Source: a virus. Taken from it: a stretch of 41,343 bases of DNA. The notes below the pieces were generated by a model. The model was not told the DNA's origin. It did not search any database and saw only the letters and a program-made list of their open reading frames with translations. Position 1 is the first letter of the stretch, and each line of letters begins with the position of its first letter. Made by a program: the position numbers and the translations under genes. Location of the stretch: IMG/VR virus record IMGVR_UViG_3300027852_000021, positions 1-41,343 of that record; one strand, 5' to 3'. This document shows positions 6,066 through 15,678 of this stretch, piece after piece.

Positions 6066-9000
6066 TTTTGCTCCTTTATTACTTCGTAGGTTTCTCCCAA
6101 TTCCTTTGATTCTTCGGCAAGGCCACTCAATTGCTTCGTTATTTCCTCAATTTGTTTGTCGTAAAGTGCGGTATCTTTCCCTTTGTCTTCGTATGCCTTC
6201 TTTTTAATAGCTAAGGTACGCAGGTTTCTATGTAATTTTCTTGCTAAATAACCAGACTGAGGGTCTATCTTGCCTATTTGCCTTGCAACCCGTTCAACAT
6301 AATCAACCGGATACATTTTTATTCCAGCTATTACGTCAAATGCGGCTATTTTAGGAGGTCGTATCCTACCCTTATAATCAGGCCTTTGCTTAATCGCATC
6401 AAATATTTTCGTTGCGTCTATAAATGGAGTGGGGAGCATCGTTTGTGCAATATGTTTACCTCTCTTGATAGCCTTTGTTTTCCGTTGCGCTGTTTTGGTT
6501 TTTCCGGCAAGCTCTTCTTCTTTGAAAATTGGCTCTTCCCAGAAATTATCATAGTTCATGAACTGTTGCATCGGTTCTTTAACAAAGGGCTGTGACATTG
6601 GCATGAGTCCACCCGGAATAGGGCCAAAATTCCCGGCCTCTCCAATATCTCCCCAGGGTAAAACATAAGTAAGATTTAAGAAATATTCTCTCCCTGTTTC
6701 ATCAATAAAAGGGACTCTTGCAAAGTTTGGTATTCCAAGAAATGATCCCTTTTGCCATTCAGGACGGAGGGCTTTTTTTGCTGCAATTTCTTCTTTAGTA
6801 TCACCTATTTTTCTCTGTGCAGCTTTTTCAAGCCCATAAATCATGGCGCCAGGGAGGGCAAACCTCCACGGTGTCTTCACCATTGCCTCTGCTATTCTTG
6901 GCAATGCCTTAAAAGTGAATGTAGCAAACGGCGCACCATACCATTTCGTCCTATATTTATCTTGAAACTTTGTCACTTTTGCATAATTAAAAAGCCATTT
7001 CTCTGCATCTTTCCAGGCTTCAACAGAGGTCATTTTTTTGCGTTCTACATTATGAATATACTTTGCCATTTTAAACCACTGTTCTTCAGCCTGATATAAA
7101 TCAGCCGCCTTCCTCATCCCCTTCTTTGCTATATTCCATCCCTCTCCGATAATGCCAAGTCGCTCAGGAATGGACGAAGCCTTAATGCCACCCATTTGAC
7201 CTTCTACTTGATCGAATAAAGCGCTTAGCTCTCCGGTTGTCCACGTATGTTCAACGCCCCCGATCTTCTTGACTTCCTGCCAATACTTGTTTTTTTGTTT
7301 TAATGCCTTAGCTGCCTTGGTTAAATATATTGGCTGTTCATACATAGGAAGGCCGCCAAGATGAGCAAGGACTGAGTTTGAAAAGGTGTTCCTTATATGA
7401 GTTTTTGGTGAAACAATCACTTTCCCAAATTTCCATGCCCCCAAAGCCTTTCGCCATACTTTTTCTGAAATTTTCATAACCCTTATTGTTTCTTCCAGAT
7501 CGTCAAATATTTCAGGATGAACATAAGACTCAGAGAGTTTCCCAAGTTTGGGATTAGGGGGAAGTTGTTTCCACCCCTCCGGTATCGGCTCAACAAATTC
7601 TTTCCTCACTCCCATATGTTCAATTGGTTCCCCTGTCAAGGGATGATAAGTAGTCTGCTTATATGTACTGGGCTTGCCCGCCTTTGTTAGTTTTATCTGT
7701 TTTACTTTTGCCCACTCAGGAGTTGCGGCTATTCCATTAAAAAATCTTGCAGTTTCTATGTCATGGGTTAACTGAGTAACTCCTTTTGCTATGGGATACC
7801 CAGGAGTAAGGATTTCCCCCATCTCTTCCCTTATCTCTTTTGGGACGTCTTTCCGTCTTTTAAATCTGGAAAGGTCTAAGCGATTAGCTTTTTTTAAATT
7901 AAACTGAGTCAAAAGGCTTTGATATTCTTTTGATGTGTAAAGGCGTGGCATATACCGCCCGGCATTTTTAAAGAAGGTTTTTTCTGACAATAGGCCAACG
8001 TCTACCGCTTGCCGCCCAAGATCAAGCATTGCGTTCTTTGCTTCATCTGCTAAAACTTTTTCTTTCCCGGTTAATTCTGATATTTCGCCTCTGATATATT
8101 CCCCCATCCGTAATTGAGACTCTTCTGGGACGGACTGTAATCGCTTACCTAAGTCAATAGCATACTCCCTGCCTATTGCCTGACCTTTTTTCAGGTCTTC
8201 CATAGAGTGAATATATTTAGCGGTGTCAGGAAGGTTCCCCCGGTACTCATAAATCAGCGCCCGGTTTATAGATTTACCTCCGGGTATCTTTTCAAGTAGT
8301 TTAGGAATTTGCTTTTCAACCAAATTATCCCAAACAGGTTCACCCACCCTTTTAACCCAGGCTTCCCCCGCTTTGTGAATAGGAATGCCGGAGTAAAGTT
8401 CAACATCTCCTTTTTTAACAGTTTCCCCTGGTTTTGGTTTGAGTTTTTTTGTGGGGGTAGAGATTAAATCGGGATATTCAGCAAGTACCTTTTGGGGGAC
8501 TGGTTTGCCTTCTTTGATGGCTTGTTGAACCAGACTCTTATGTTTTTTTATAATATCTGGGTTCATCCATCCTTTTCCATCAACATATAACTGCGCCTTA
8601 TCCTTTTTATGCTGTAATTTAATCCGTTCAGCAGTTTTAACGCTTCGGTCAAGAGTTTCTTTTGCTTCGGCCAGTGCCTCCTCTGGGGACTTAACTCTCA
8701 CCCCCATAAAAGATTCTTTTCCGGTCTTTCCCGTTTTTTCATAATTGGTAAGTGTTTTATTGTATTCAAGAGTGGAGGAAGTTCTTATATTAGATGCCCA
8801 TTGAGAGACTTCCTTGTCTGTCATGCCAAACGTTGGGAACCTTTCACCAACCCTCTCTCCCCAGTCTGCAAGCTCTAATTCTCTGTATTGTTCAGCCTTT
8901 TTGCCAGGGAAGGGAGTGGGCCTTTTTTGGCTTCCATAATACTCTTCCCCACTCATCTCCCAGGGTTCTTTTGGGTTAATCTCTGTATCGTATTTTAATT

Positions 9001-9742
9001 GCCGTGGTTCTGGCGTGACCGGTTTGGCTTTGGGTAAGGGACTAACGTCTGAAAGCTGTTCGGGCCTCTTGGGGGTAGGTATTTTTGAAGGCTTTTTGAC
9101 TTCACCCATTAAAAATCGTTCTGCAAATTCACCCTCCAAGAACTTTGATTCAATGGCTCTTACAGGGGCAGCGCCTACGGAACTCGGTACAGTTTTTACG
9201 GCAATTCGTTCAGGAACTTGACCAAAGGGTTTAGTTGTGGCCCTGGCCATTGTTTTCTCAAGTTGCTTTGCCTCCACTCCCCTGACAACTTTAGGAACGG
9301 CTTTAACTCCTGCCTTTGTAAGTGCTGGAACTTCAGAGGCCCCTCCAGTTAACCATCCGATAGCCTCTCTCGCTCCCCGCGCGGCTTTTTTTGCCAATGT
9401 AGTAGCTGGCCTGACACCACCAGAAACAAGCCCTATAGTTGCAAGGGATATGGGATCTTCTAAAAAGGGCACTTCTCCTGATTCGGGTTCGTTGGTGATT
9501 ACTTCCCCTGTTTTAGGATCGCGCTCAACTTCAGGACGAGGAAGAGTGTCTCTAAATTTTATATGTTCGGCGGAAAGCCATTCCACAGGCCCATGCCACC
9601 ATTCTTGGTGTGGAATGTCTCTACCAACTCCACCTTGAGGCTTGCCACCCTCAAAAGGTTGAGCTTCTCCAAGAAACTTTTCAGCGCCCATATTAGCCGT
9701 AGACTCTTGTTTTTTTGGTTCTAAAAATTCTAATGCGTCCAC
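6062..9742 (-). CDS. Large internal virion / DNA ejection protein
   Basis: A 1226-aa protein, the longest in the genome. It sits in the position of the P22 ejection genes, directly after the smaller helical protein and before the tailspike. It begins with a Pro- and Lys-rich N-terminus, followed by a charged helical middle and a C-terminal half with the segment SPKTHIRNTFSNSVLAHLGG. This C-terminal region resembles those of large polyvalent-type phage proteins carried in virions. No protease, lytic or polymerase motif could be confirmed. It overlaps both neighbours by four bases or less, so translation is probably coupled. Confidence 0.65.
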   Translation of the reverse strand: MDALEFLEPKKQESTANMGAEKFLGEAQPFEGGKPQGGVGRDIPHQEWWHGPVEWLSAEHIKFRDTLPRPEVERDPKTGEVITNEPESGEVPFLEDPISLATIGLVSGGVRPATTLAKKAARGAREAIGWLTGGASEVPALTKAGVKAVPKVVRGVEAKQLEKTMARATTKPFGQVPERIAVKTVPSSVGAAPVRAIESKFLEGEFAERFLMGEVKKPSKIPTPKRPEQLSDVSPLPKAKPVTPEPRQLKYDTEINPKEPWEMSGEEYYGSQKRPTPFPGKKAEQYRELELADWGERVGERFPTFGMTDKEVSQWASNIRTSSTLEYNKTLTNYEKTGKTGKESFMGVRVKSPEEALAEAKETLDRSVKTAERIKLQHKKDKAQLYVDGKGWMNPDIIKKHKSLVQQAIKEGKPVPQKVLAEYPDLISTPTKKLKPKPGETVKKGDVELYSGIPIHKAGEAWVKRVGEPVWDNLVEKQIPKLLEKIPGGKSINRALIYEYRGNLPDTAKYIHSMEDLKKGQAIGREYAIDLGKRLQSVPEESQLRMGEYIRGEISELTGKEKVLADEAKNAMLDLGRQAVDVGLLSEKTFFKNAGRYMPRLYTSKEYQSLLTQFNLKKANRLDLSRFKRRKDVPKEIREEMGEILTPGYPIAKGVTQLTHDIETARFFNGIAATPEWAKVKQIKLTKAGKPSTYKQTTYHPLTGEPIEHMGVRKEFVEPIPEGWKQLPPNPKLGKLSESYVHPEIFDDLEETIRVMKISEKVWRKALGAWKFGKVIVSPKTHIRNTFSNSVLAHLGGLPMYEQPIYLTKAAKALKQKNKYWQEVKKIGGVEHTWTTGELSALFDQVEGQMGGIKASSIPERLGIIGEGWNIAKKGMRKAADLYQAEEQWFKMAKYIHNVERKKMTSVEAWKDAEKWLFNYAKVTKFQDKYRTKWYGAPFATFTFKALPRIAEAMVKTPWRFALPGAMIYGLEKAAQRKIGDTKEEIAAKKALRPEWQKGSFLGIPNFARVPFIDETGREYFLNLTYVLPWGDIGEAGNFGPIPGGLMPMSQPFVKEPMQQFMNYDNFWEEPIFKEEELAGKTKTAQRKTKAIKRGKHIAQTMLPTPFIDATKIFDAIKQRPDYKGRIRPPKIAAFDVIAGIKMYPVDYVERVARQIGKIDPQSGYLARKLHRNLRTLAIKKKAYEDKGKDTALYDKQIEEITKQLSGLAEESKELGETYEVIKEQK

Positions 9743-10731
9743 TATTTCATCCCAAATAACTCTTTAAGCAAATAAACAGCCTTCTTTTTATCTATTCTTT
9801 TGGCCTCATAATCCGCCTTAATCCCTTCGGCTGTGATGCCCAAATCCTCTGCTTTCCCTCCATCCTTTACATATTTAATAGCGAGGGTTTCTGCTGCTTC
9901 CAGAGCTTCCCCGGCAACTTGTTCTTTATTGGGGTCTGCTATAAACTGGCCTACTCCACGTTGAGCTTGATAGTAACGGCCTATTGTTTGAAAATATCTA
10001 TCACTAGCAAGTTTTTGTTTTTTTGCACCTTCCTTTTGCTTCTCGGTTAACTTGCCCCCTTCCTTTCCTTTGGCTTCTATAATTGCCAGCTTATCTTTTT
10101 GCAACCTTGCTTGCTTTTCTTCCCACTCTTCCTGTGTTCCACCATAAGCAAGGGGTTTTTTATTCGCACCCTTAACTCTTTCCCTCTTCATCGCAGCCGT
10201 ATCTTTTTGCGCTTGGAGTTTTGAAGCGTGTCCAGCCTTTAGATTTTCAAGCCCCTCTCTCCCATACGTTTTTGCTATTTCAAGATCAAGATCATGGCTT
10301 GCTTTTATACCGGCTTGGCGTTCTTCCCCTTCCTGCTCTCTCTCAAACTTTCGCCCTGAGATTATTTCTTTTACCTTTGCTTCCGGGTCTACGGAGTTTA
10401 TTAATAAATCCTCATGGGCTTCTTTCCCTGGATATGTAGTTGAAATCCGGCCTTTCATTTCAGGGAATTCCGCCTCGTAATTATTTACTACCTGCACCCA
10501 GTTGTTTTCATTCGCCATTGAAAAATGCCGATTCACGCCAGCGATTGATTGCTTAAGTCTGTCCGCCGCCTTTGCCCGTTCGTAGGCTTCTGTCTTTTGC
10601 CCTGAAAGGACATTTCTTTGCTTCTGCCCCTCCATAGCCCCCTTTAGTTGTATAGCGTTTGAAAGGGCATTTACAAGCTGCGGAGGTTGGTATTGGGGAA
10701 TTCTCCCCTGTCCGTAATCTAAGGCGTTCAT
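9742..10731 (-). CDS. Helical ejection protein (gp20-like position)
   Basis: A 329-aa protein that is almost entirely charged helix, rich in Lys, Glu, Ala and Gln, with long runs such as KLTEKQKEGAKKQKLASDRY. It has no Cys or membrane segment. P22-like phages carry three internal proteins (gp7, gp20, gp16) between the tail hub genes and the tailspike; this is the middle one here. The composition fits a protein stored in the capsid and expelled with DNA. The start ATG 10731 follows AGGAGATATAATC. Confidence 0.65.
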   Translation of the reverse strand: MNALDYGQGRIPQYQPPQLVNALSNAIQLKGAMEGQKQRNVLSGQKTEAYERAKAADRLKQSIAGVNRHFSMANENNWVQVVNNYEAEFPEMKGRISTTYPGKEAHEDLLINSVDPEAKVKEIISGRKFEREQEGEERQAGIKASHDLDLEIAKTYGREGLENLKAGHASKLQAQKDTAAMKRERVKGANKKPLAYGGTQEEWEEKQARLQKDKLAIIEAKGKEGGKLTEKQKEGAKKQKLASDRYFQTIGRYYQAQRGVGQFIADPNKEQVAGEALEAAETLAIKYVKDGGKAEDLGITAEGIKADYEAKRIDKKKAVYLLKELFGMK

Positions 10732-10744
10732 GTGATTATATCTC

Positions 10745-11395
10745 CTAATTAAGCATTGCCATTGCAGCCAGCGTTCCGCCCTGGCCCAATAAATTAGATA
10801 GGGCGTTTGCTTTGTTCATATATCCGCTTGCCCTGGTTGTTCCTCCGGCAAGTAGATTTTGCGCAAGAGCGTTGGTATAGTCTCCGGTTGTCTGTGTACT
10901 TTGGTCTACTGCCGTTTGCCCTTGACCCGCAAGGCTCTGGTAAGGATTAAGAGATTGATAATATCTATTGAGGAAATTATCATAATCTTGCAAGGCTAAT
11001 CTCTGCCCATATTGTAAAAGCGCTTTATCTTGCGCTCCGCTTCTTAGCCTGCCCTTTGATGCTGCGCTACGATCTAAGGCATTCACACCCTGCTTCATTG
11101 CCCATTCATAGCCTGGACTTTGTGTAAACTCGCCCGGCCCTTGAGAGATTAACTCCTGAAGAGTAGTTAAAGCATTTGCCCCGGCCTCAGTCCACGGCTT
11201 TTGAGTCTCCTGTGTCTGTTGAAACATATCCCACAGTAAGGCGTTTGCTTCGCTTTGGGCTTCGCTTTGGGCTTTGGTAGCTTTGTCAATAGATTCCTCC
11301 CCAGTGAAAATGTCTAATGCAGGGCCTAAAGTTGCTCCCATAACCCCGCCGGCCGCATCTCCTACCACATCAAACACATCATCGAAAAACCCCAT
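10745..11395 (-). CDS. DNA transfer protein (P22 gp7-like)
   Basis: A 216-aa protein. The Gly/Ala-rich N-terminus (DVVGDAAGGVMGATLGPALD) could insert in a membrane. The core has a motif widespread in P22-group ejection proteins: SPGYEWAMKQGVNALDRSAA followed by SGAQDKALLQYGQRLA, then NPYQSLAGQGQTA. The C-terminus is Gly- and Ala-rich. It is predicted to leave the virion with the DNA and help it cross the cell envelope. It begins the ejection gene block. Confidence 0.8.
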   Translation of the reverse strand: MGFFDDVFDVVGDAAGGVMGATLGPALDIFTGEESIDKATKAQSEAQSEANALLWDMFQQTQETQKPWTEAGANALTTLQELISQGPGEFTQSPGYEWAMKQGVNALDRSAASKGRLRSGAQDKALLQYGQRLALQDYDNFLNRYYQSLNPYQSLAGQGQTAVDQSTQTTGDYTNALAQNLLAGGTTRASGYMNKANALSNLLGQGGTLAAMAMLN

Positions 11396-11407
11396 ACCAT
11401 CACCTCT

Positions 11408-11752
11408 TTATTGAACAACGTTAATACCACTCGCCACAACTGCCACCCTAGCAGCGTCTGCAGCGAGAAGCTGAATAAAACTCCCGGCAATTAATACCTG
11501 TCCTTCAATGTCTGGACAAGACCATGTTTCATTTGCCCCTATAGGATGGGCGTCAATGAACTTATATTGATTTGCCGCAGTTTCCCCTGAAGGAATTTTA
11601 TACCCTGTTATCGTTGTGGCGGCTCCGGTATTTGTGAAGGTCATTTTAGTTACCGTTGTAGCCTCATTCGCAAGAATAGTACAATAAGTAACCGCCGATG
11701 CAGTTAAAAGCCCCGCAGATCCGTCAATGATTTCTACAAGTTTTATGCTCAT
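11408..11752 (-). CDS. Small virion-associated beta protein
   Basis: A 114-aa protein rich in Thr, Ala and Ile with alternating beta-type pattern (TYCTILANEATTVTKMTFTN). It resembles small decoration or tail accessory proteins. ATG 11752 overlaps the stop of the upstream gene by four bases. It lies between the gp10-like and gp7-like genes, where P22 has its needle gene, but it lacks the coiled-coil needle design. Function uncertain. Confidence 0.6.
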   Translation of the reverse strand: MSIKLVEIIDGSAGLLTASAVTYCTILANEATTVTKMTFTNTGAATTITGYKIPSGETAANQYKFIDAHPIGANETWSCPDIEGQVLIAGSFIQLLAADAARVAVVASGINVVQ

Positions 11753-12198
11753 TTCTTTAATACCTTCAGTATTTCATTTAAGATTGTCCCGATTGCATCT
11801 AAAGCGGATTCGATATCAGGAATTGCGTTTGCGACAAGATCATCCCTGAGAGCGTCCGCTGTTGCCGGAGCATCCGCAGGATCGGTTATTGTATGGCTTT
11901 CACTTGCATCTGAAATGTTATGTTGAATCCGAATGGTTTTTGAGTCAGGGAGACTCGCAAGCAATTCAATCTTGTCTAGTCGTTTTTTGAGCTCTCCATT
12001 ATTATTTTTCGGAAGAAAAAGTATCTTTTCTAGTTCCTTAACCCGTTTTTCAAGCTCCCCGCCTCTCTTGTCAAAAGAAGTATAGAGCAAGATTTCAGCA
12101 TCTTCTGCCCGTTTAACCCCGACATACATTTGATAAAAAAAATCCTGCCAGAACAGAGAGCTTGTGTTTTTATCTTTAACGGGTGGAGGTATACTCAT
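11749..12198 (-). CDS. Coiled-coil virion protein, possible tail needle part
   Basis: A 149-aa protein. Residues 30-75 form a heptad-like helix (KRGGELEKRVKELEKIL, NGELKKRLDKIELLA), followed by a Thr/Asp/Ala-rich stretch and a second helix ending LNEILKVLKK. It lies directly after the gp10-like hub gene, as gp26 (needle) does in P22, but is shorter and shows no sequence match I can name. A needle or trimeric plug role is an inference from position and coiled coils. Confidence 0.55.
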   Translation of the reverse strand: MSIPPPVKDKNTSSLFWQDFFYQMYVGVKRAEDAEILLYTSFDKRGGELEKRVKELEKILFLPKNNNGELKKRLDKIELLASLPDSKTIRIQHNISDASESHTITDPADAPATADALRDDLVANAIPDIESALDAIGTILNEILKVLKK

Positions 12199-13556
12199 CT
12201 ATTAGCCATCTTCGCTTCTATGGTTGCACCATAAATTACGGTTTCGACAGGATCGGTGATAATAAGTTCGGGTGTCCAGTTGCGTGCTATGCCTTGATTT
12301 CTCCATATAGCACGGTTTTTGTACTCACCGATCTTCCCTATATCTCTCCACTGTTCATTTCCCCACGTCTTTCCCCTGTCTTTCGATGCCCTTAGCATTG
12401 CCTGTGGGTCTTCACCTTGAACCCCACCACTAAGCCCAACACCTTCTTTAAATTCTATTTCGAATTTATTTATCCTGAACTGGTACCTACTTTTTTCATC
12501 AAAAATAGTCTGCCCAACCCTCTTTCTTGTGATGGTTGACCCATTATCAGTATATGTGTCCTTATCAAGCCGATATAGTTTCCCGTTTTCATAGTCACCA
12601 ACTATGTGTTCACCTTGAAAGTAAGCATAACAGTTGCCCCTGTGCCGTCCCGTGCCGGACTTCCATTGATTCCAAAGCCCTGTAGACACGTTATACATCC
12701 ATGTTGTTTGGCCAGGGAATGAGAGGACATAGAAAGGATTTCCTTCAAAAACCATAGCGTACCCTACGGCGTTCATAAACCCAGGATATTCAGAGATAGT
12801 TTTTTCAATTTCTCTTGTTGATATAACAACTGGTGTATAACCCTCCGCCTTTCTTATCCGGCCTTCGTTGTCAATCCAGTATATTGTATTATCAATCTTT
12901 GCAAGGCTTTTAACCGCCCCTAAACCTACCTCTATTAATCCTCTCCGATCAAAGGTGAAGGTATTCCCGGAATTAAACCAAATTTCACAATAATCTTTAC
13001 CAAAACACCAGACTTCAAGATGATCTGAAATAACGGCAAGAAGATTCCCTGGATTCCCTTCAGCCGCCGCATATTGAAGGGCGTTCCAACTTGTGCCATC
13101 GTTTAAGTCTGACAAAAACACATAGTCGGAGTCTTCTTGTGTCACGATAAAATAGCCATCCTGGAAAGTCAGGCTTGAAGATAAAGGAAAATCGGTATCA
13201 GTGATTTGAGTTAGTGTGCCGCTATCATAAATATACCCTGCATTCCCGGCTAAGATCATTATTTGGTTAAAGCCTTTTACTATCCAGGCTTTCCCAGAAG
13301 AAGAAACAGCCCCCTTATTTGTAGCTGTGTATCCACTGTCTATCTCAAAAAATGTTCCTCCCACTACAGCATAAAGTTTATTGCCATCGGTCATTACTGC
13401 CCGGACTTCTGAGGAAACACCCGTATCACACACCTCAATAAGTCCAGGTGTCCCCACCAATGCCGGACGGCCTTCTTTTGTTTCCGGCACATAATAAAGG
13501 TTTTCAGGGTATTGGCCTTCCGGCCCTGGGGATGCTGATATAAAGTTTGTTTTCAT
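12195..13556 (-). CDS. Tail hub / packaged DNA stabilization protein, P22 gp10-like
   Basis: A 453-aa protein of the family that forms the tail nozzle below the gp4 adaptor and keeps packaged DNA inside. The N-terminus (SASPGPEGQYPENLYYV, then GRPALVGTPGL) and the repeated blade-like motifs with Trp/Tyr (DGYFIVTQEDSDYVFLSDL, GNLLAVISDHLEVWCFG) are typical. The length is close to P22 gp10 (about 470 aa). Start ATG 13556 follows directly on the gp4-like gene. Structural, not enzymatic. Confidence 0.88.
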   Translation of the reverse strand: MKTNFISASPGPEGQYPENLYYVPETKEGRPALVGTPGLIEVCDTGVSSEVRAVMTDGNKLYAVVGGTFFEIDSGYTATNKGAVSSSGKAWIVKGFNQIMILAGNAGYIYDSGTLTQITDTDFPLSSSLTFQDGYFIVTQEDSDYVFLSDLNDGTSWNALQYAAAEGNPGNLLAVISDHLEVWCFGKDYCEIWFNSGNTFTFDRRGLIEVGLGAVKSLAKIDNTIYWIDNEGRIRKAEGYTPVVISTREIEKTISEYPGFMNAVGYAMVFEGNPFYVLSFPGQTTWMYNVSTGLWNQWKSGTGRHRGNCYAYFQGEHIVGDYENGKLYRLDKDTYTDNGSTITRKRVGQTIFDEKSRYQFRINKFEIEFKEGVGLSGGVQGEDPQAMLRASKDRGKTWGNEQWRDIGKIGEYKNRAIWRNQGIARNWTPELIITDPVETVIYGATIEAKMANR

Positions 13557-14279
13557 TTAATAACTCAAAATAGTACCGCTTGAACGTGAAGCTTTCGTGC
13601 CAACCTCTATCACTGATGGCTGGGCTTTTCTTGCAGCGTTAAGCCCGGCGATTTTGTTTCTAGCCATGGCCCCCTTCATAACCATAAAGGGAGTGGGGGA
13701 CATCCCGTATTCCTCTGATAATTCCAGGACAAGCAACCATTTGAGAGGGTTATGGTAATTCCTTGCAATTCCAACAGTGTTCAACAGGTTTTCAGTGAGT
13801 GCAGTTGGTTCAGGAAGACTTTTTATACTTGAAATATACAAAGATTCTACTGTTGTAGGGGTGGGATAGACGTATATCGTCCCATTTGGAGCGGTCGGAT
13901 TATACCAAAGCAATTCAGGTCTACCTGTTGTCGTCTTGCTTACGATAGAATTATAAGCACTCTCGCCAATAATCCTTACAGGGTAATCATAATTACTCGC
14001 TCTTACCCACACATCAACAATTTGATCCGGCCTTTGGCTGTTTAGGTCCGGAGACCCATTCTCTCCGACTGTATAGCTGTTTTGAGCATTAACCAGCGTT
14101 ATAGCCTCTTGAACAACAATAGGGACCGATATGTCCCCGGCGTGTTCGGCCAAAAGGTCTTGAAGGCAAATTAAGGCCGTTGAGGAATCGTCAGCCGACA
14201 AAGACTCACCTTGAGAATAAACGCCTATAATTCTTAACGCACTTTCAATGAGTTGCAAGACTGTTCGTGCCGTTGCCAT
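13557..14279 (-). CDS. Head-to-tail adaptor, P22 gp4-like
   Basis: A 240-aa protein. The start TARTVLQLIESALRIIGVYS followed by ALICLQDLLAEH is the hallmark of the P22 gp4 tail accessory family, which binds the portal ring after packaging. P22 gp4 is shorter (166 aa) and has a muramidase-like activity; no such active site is obvious here. The ATG overlaps the stop of the small gene upstream (TAATG). The usual order gp4-gp10 is kept. Confidence 0.88.
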   Translation of the reverse strand: MATARTVLQLIESALRIIGVYSQGESLSADDSSTALICLQDLLAEHAGDISVPIVVQEAITLVNAQNSYTVGENGSPDLNSQRPDQIVDVWVRASNYDYPVRIIGESAYNSIVSKTTTGRPELLWYNPTAPNGTIYVYPTPTTVESLYISSIKSLPEPTALTENLLNTVGIARNYHNPLKWLLVLELSEEYGMSPTPFMVMKGAMARNKIAGLNAARKAQPSVIEVGTKASRSSGTILSY

Positions 14280-14443
14280 TATTTTTCACCTTGTTTGCGT
14301 GGCCTCCCCGGTTTTGCTGTGGAGATTTCCTTGCGAGAGTCAATCCATCCATCTTCTTTTGCTTGATTGTATTCTTCTTCATCTGTAAATATCTTCCCCG
14401 CCTTACAATCCTTGTGATACAGAAATGATCTAAACTTTTTCAT
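14279..14443 (-). CDS. Small basic virion-region protein
   Basis: A 54-aa protein starting at ATG 14443 behind AAGAAAGGAAAATTAAA and ending in TAATG with the gp4-like gene. The sequence has HKDCKAGKIFTDEEEYNQAK followed by DGWID and a basic Pro/Arg tail (KPGRPRKQGEK). Short proteins with an acidic patch and a DGWxD motif are frequent just upstream of head-tail genes in podoviruses. Role unknown. Confidence 0.75.
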   Translation of the reverse strand: MKKFRSFLYHKDCKAGKIFTDEEEYNQAKEDGWIDSRKEISTAKPGRPRKQGEK

Positions 14444-14444
14444 T

Positions 14445-14963
14445 TTAATTTTCCTTTCTTGCCTTTAAAGCAAATATAAACGTGCCTTTATTTGTTTCAG
14501 ACAATTCAATATCGAAGTCGGCCCGGTAAACATAACGATAATCCGTCATTGCTGTTTTCCCGATTTGTTTCTCATATTCTTTTTGAGATAAAAAAACCAA
14601 TGTTCCTTGGTTTATAATTCGTGTGTGCCCCGGATCGCCAAACGCCCACAATGCATTCCACTGGGGCACTGTAGCAAAAAACATGCCATCAGGTTTTAAT
14701 ATTCTCCAAAACTCTGAAAATTGATTGAAGAAATATTTCCAATCTCCTTGTGTCCCACAATGCTCTAAAACTTCATAAGCGTGAATTTCGTTAAATTCAT
14801 TGTCTCTAAACGGATACGGAAGATCATTCAGGTCATGGGGTATATCAGGGTTACATTTTGGGTCAATATCAAGGGTTATAAGGTTTTTCCATTCTCTATC
14901 ATTAAACAACTTTATCCTTGAATTCCCACACCCTATCAATAATTCTTTAAATTCTTGGTTCAA
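14445..14963 (-). CDS. SAM-dependent methyltransferase
   Basis: A class I Rossmann methyltransferase of the type that acts on small molecules or sugars. Motif I is LLIGCGNSR, motif II LDIDP, and the post-I segment is DLPYPF followed by YEVLEHCG; ILKPDGMF comes next. I choose TTG 14963, because AAAGGAGTGGAAG stands just before it. The GTG at 14996 in the same frame has no binding site. The gene overlaps the glycosyltransferase gene by 17 bp, and both lie within the head-tail block. The pair may modify a virion glycan or cell-surface sugar; the substrate is unknown. Confidence 0.78.
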   Translation of the reverse strand: MNQEFKELLIGCGNSRIKLFNDREWKNLITLDIDPKCNPDIPHDLNDLPYPFRDNEFNEIHAYEVLEHCGTQGDWKYFFNQFSEFWRILKPDGMFFATVPQWNALWAFGDPGHTRIINQGTLVFLSQKEYEKQIGKTAMTDYRYVYRADFDIELSETNKGTFIFALKARKEN

Positions 14964-15678
14964 ACTTCCACTCCTTTTCTGGGGGCCCACCCCCACCCGG
15001 GAGTGTTCTCAAGTAATTGTGAAAATTACCCTTAAAAGACTTTAGGCCATGATGATAAAAATCAATATCAGGATATATCCACACTTCACCCCCCAATTCC
15101 CTCCACACATTGCAAAAGTGAAGGTCTTCACCCCATTTCGTTCGGCCTATCTTTGGGGTATCAAAGAAGTTGTGGTATGTCAAAACTTCTTCAGGGTTTT
15201 TGTAGTCTTCTATGATTAAATCGTCCCCCATCTTATCAATCATGATTTCAAAAACATTCCGCCGAATCCGCATAAAACCTGTCGGCAGCAACGTCCCCAG
15301 GATTAACCCCGTTTCCGGGTCAACAATAGGGTGACGATCTTCATCAAGTTCGTATGCCGCTGGATATTTTTCTTCTCCAATTTTATACGGGTAAACCCCG
15401 GCTATTAAGTCTTTATCATAGCTCAACATTTTCATTGCCGCCCCTGGCTTCCACTGAACATCAGTATCAATAAAGAAGGCATCTTCACAGCCCCCTTCCA
15501 GGAATGTTTTTATAAGCATATTTCTTGCTATTTCAGGGTAGCAGCAACCAGGATAAAAGTCCCAGTCTGAATCAATGTCAAACTCTTTCAATATCTTCAT
15601 TTCAAGCATAATAGACCATGCCATAGAGATATGACATGATCCATCATAACTTGGTGTAAGGAAGTGTACTTTTCTCAC
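14947..15678 (-). CDS. Glycosyltransferase, GT-A type
   Basis: A 243-aa protein. After the N-terminal strand (KVHFLTPSYDGS) comes IARNMLIKTFLE and then AFFIDTDVQW, with the DxD motif at residues 71-73 that binds the metal and nucleotide-sugar. GTLLPTGFMRIRR and the late acidic WGEDLHFC are also usual in GT-A phage enzymes. The C-terminus is Gly- and Pro-rich. It probably transfers a sugar to a virion protein or to a lipid-linked glycan. Such genes occur in many environmental podovirus head modules. Confidence 0.8.
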   Translation of the reverse strand: MRKVHFLTPSYDGSCHISMAWSIMLEMKILKEFDIDSDWDFYPGCCYPEIARNMLIKTFLEGGCEDAFFIDTDVQWKPGAAMKMLSYDKDLIAGVYPYKIGEEKYPAAYELDEDRHPIVDPETGLILGTLLPTGFMRIRRNVFEIMIDKMGDDLIIEDYKNPEEVLTYHNFFDTPKIGRTKWGEDLHFCNVWRELGGEVWIYPDIDFYHHGLKSFKGNFHNYLRTLPGGGGPPEKEWKFEPRI

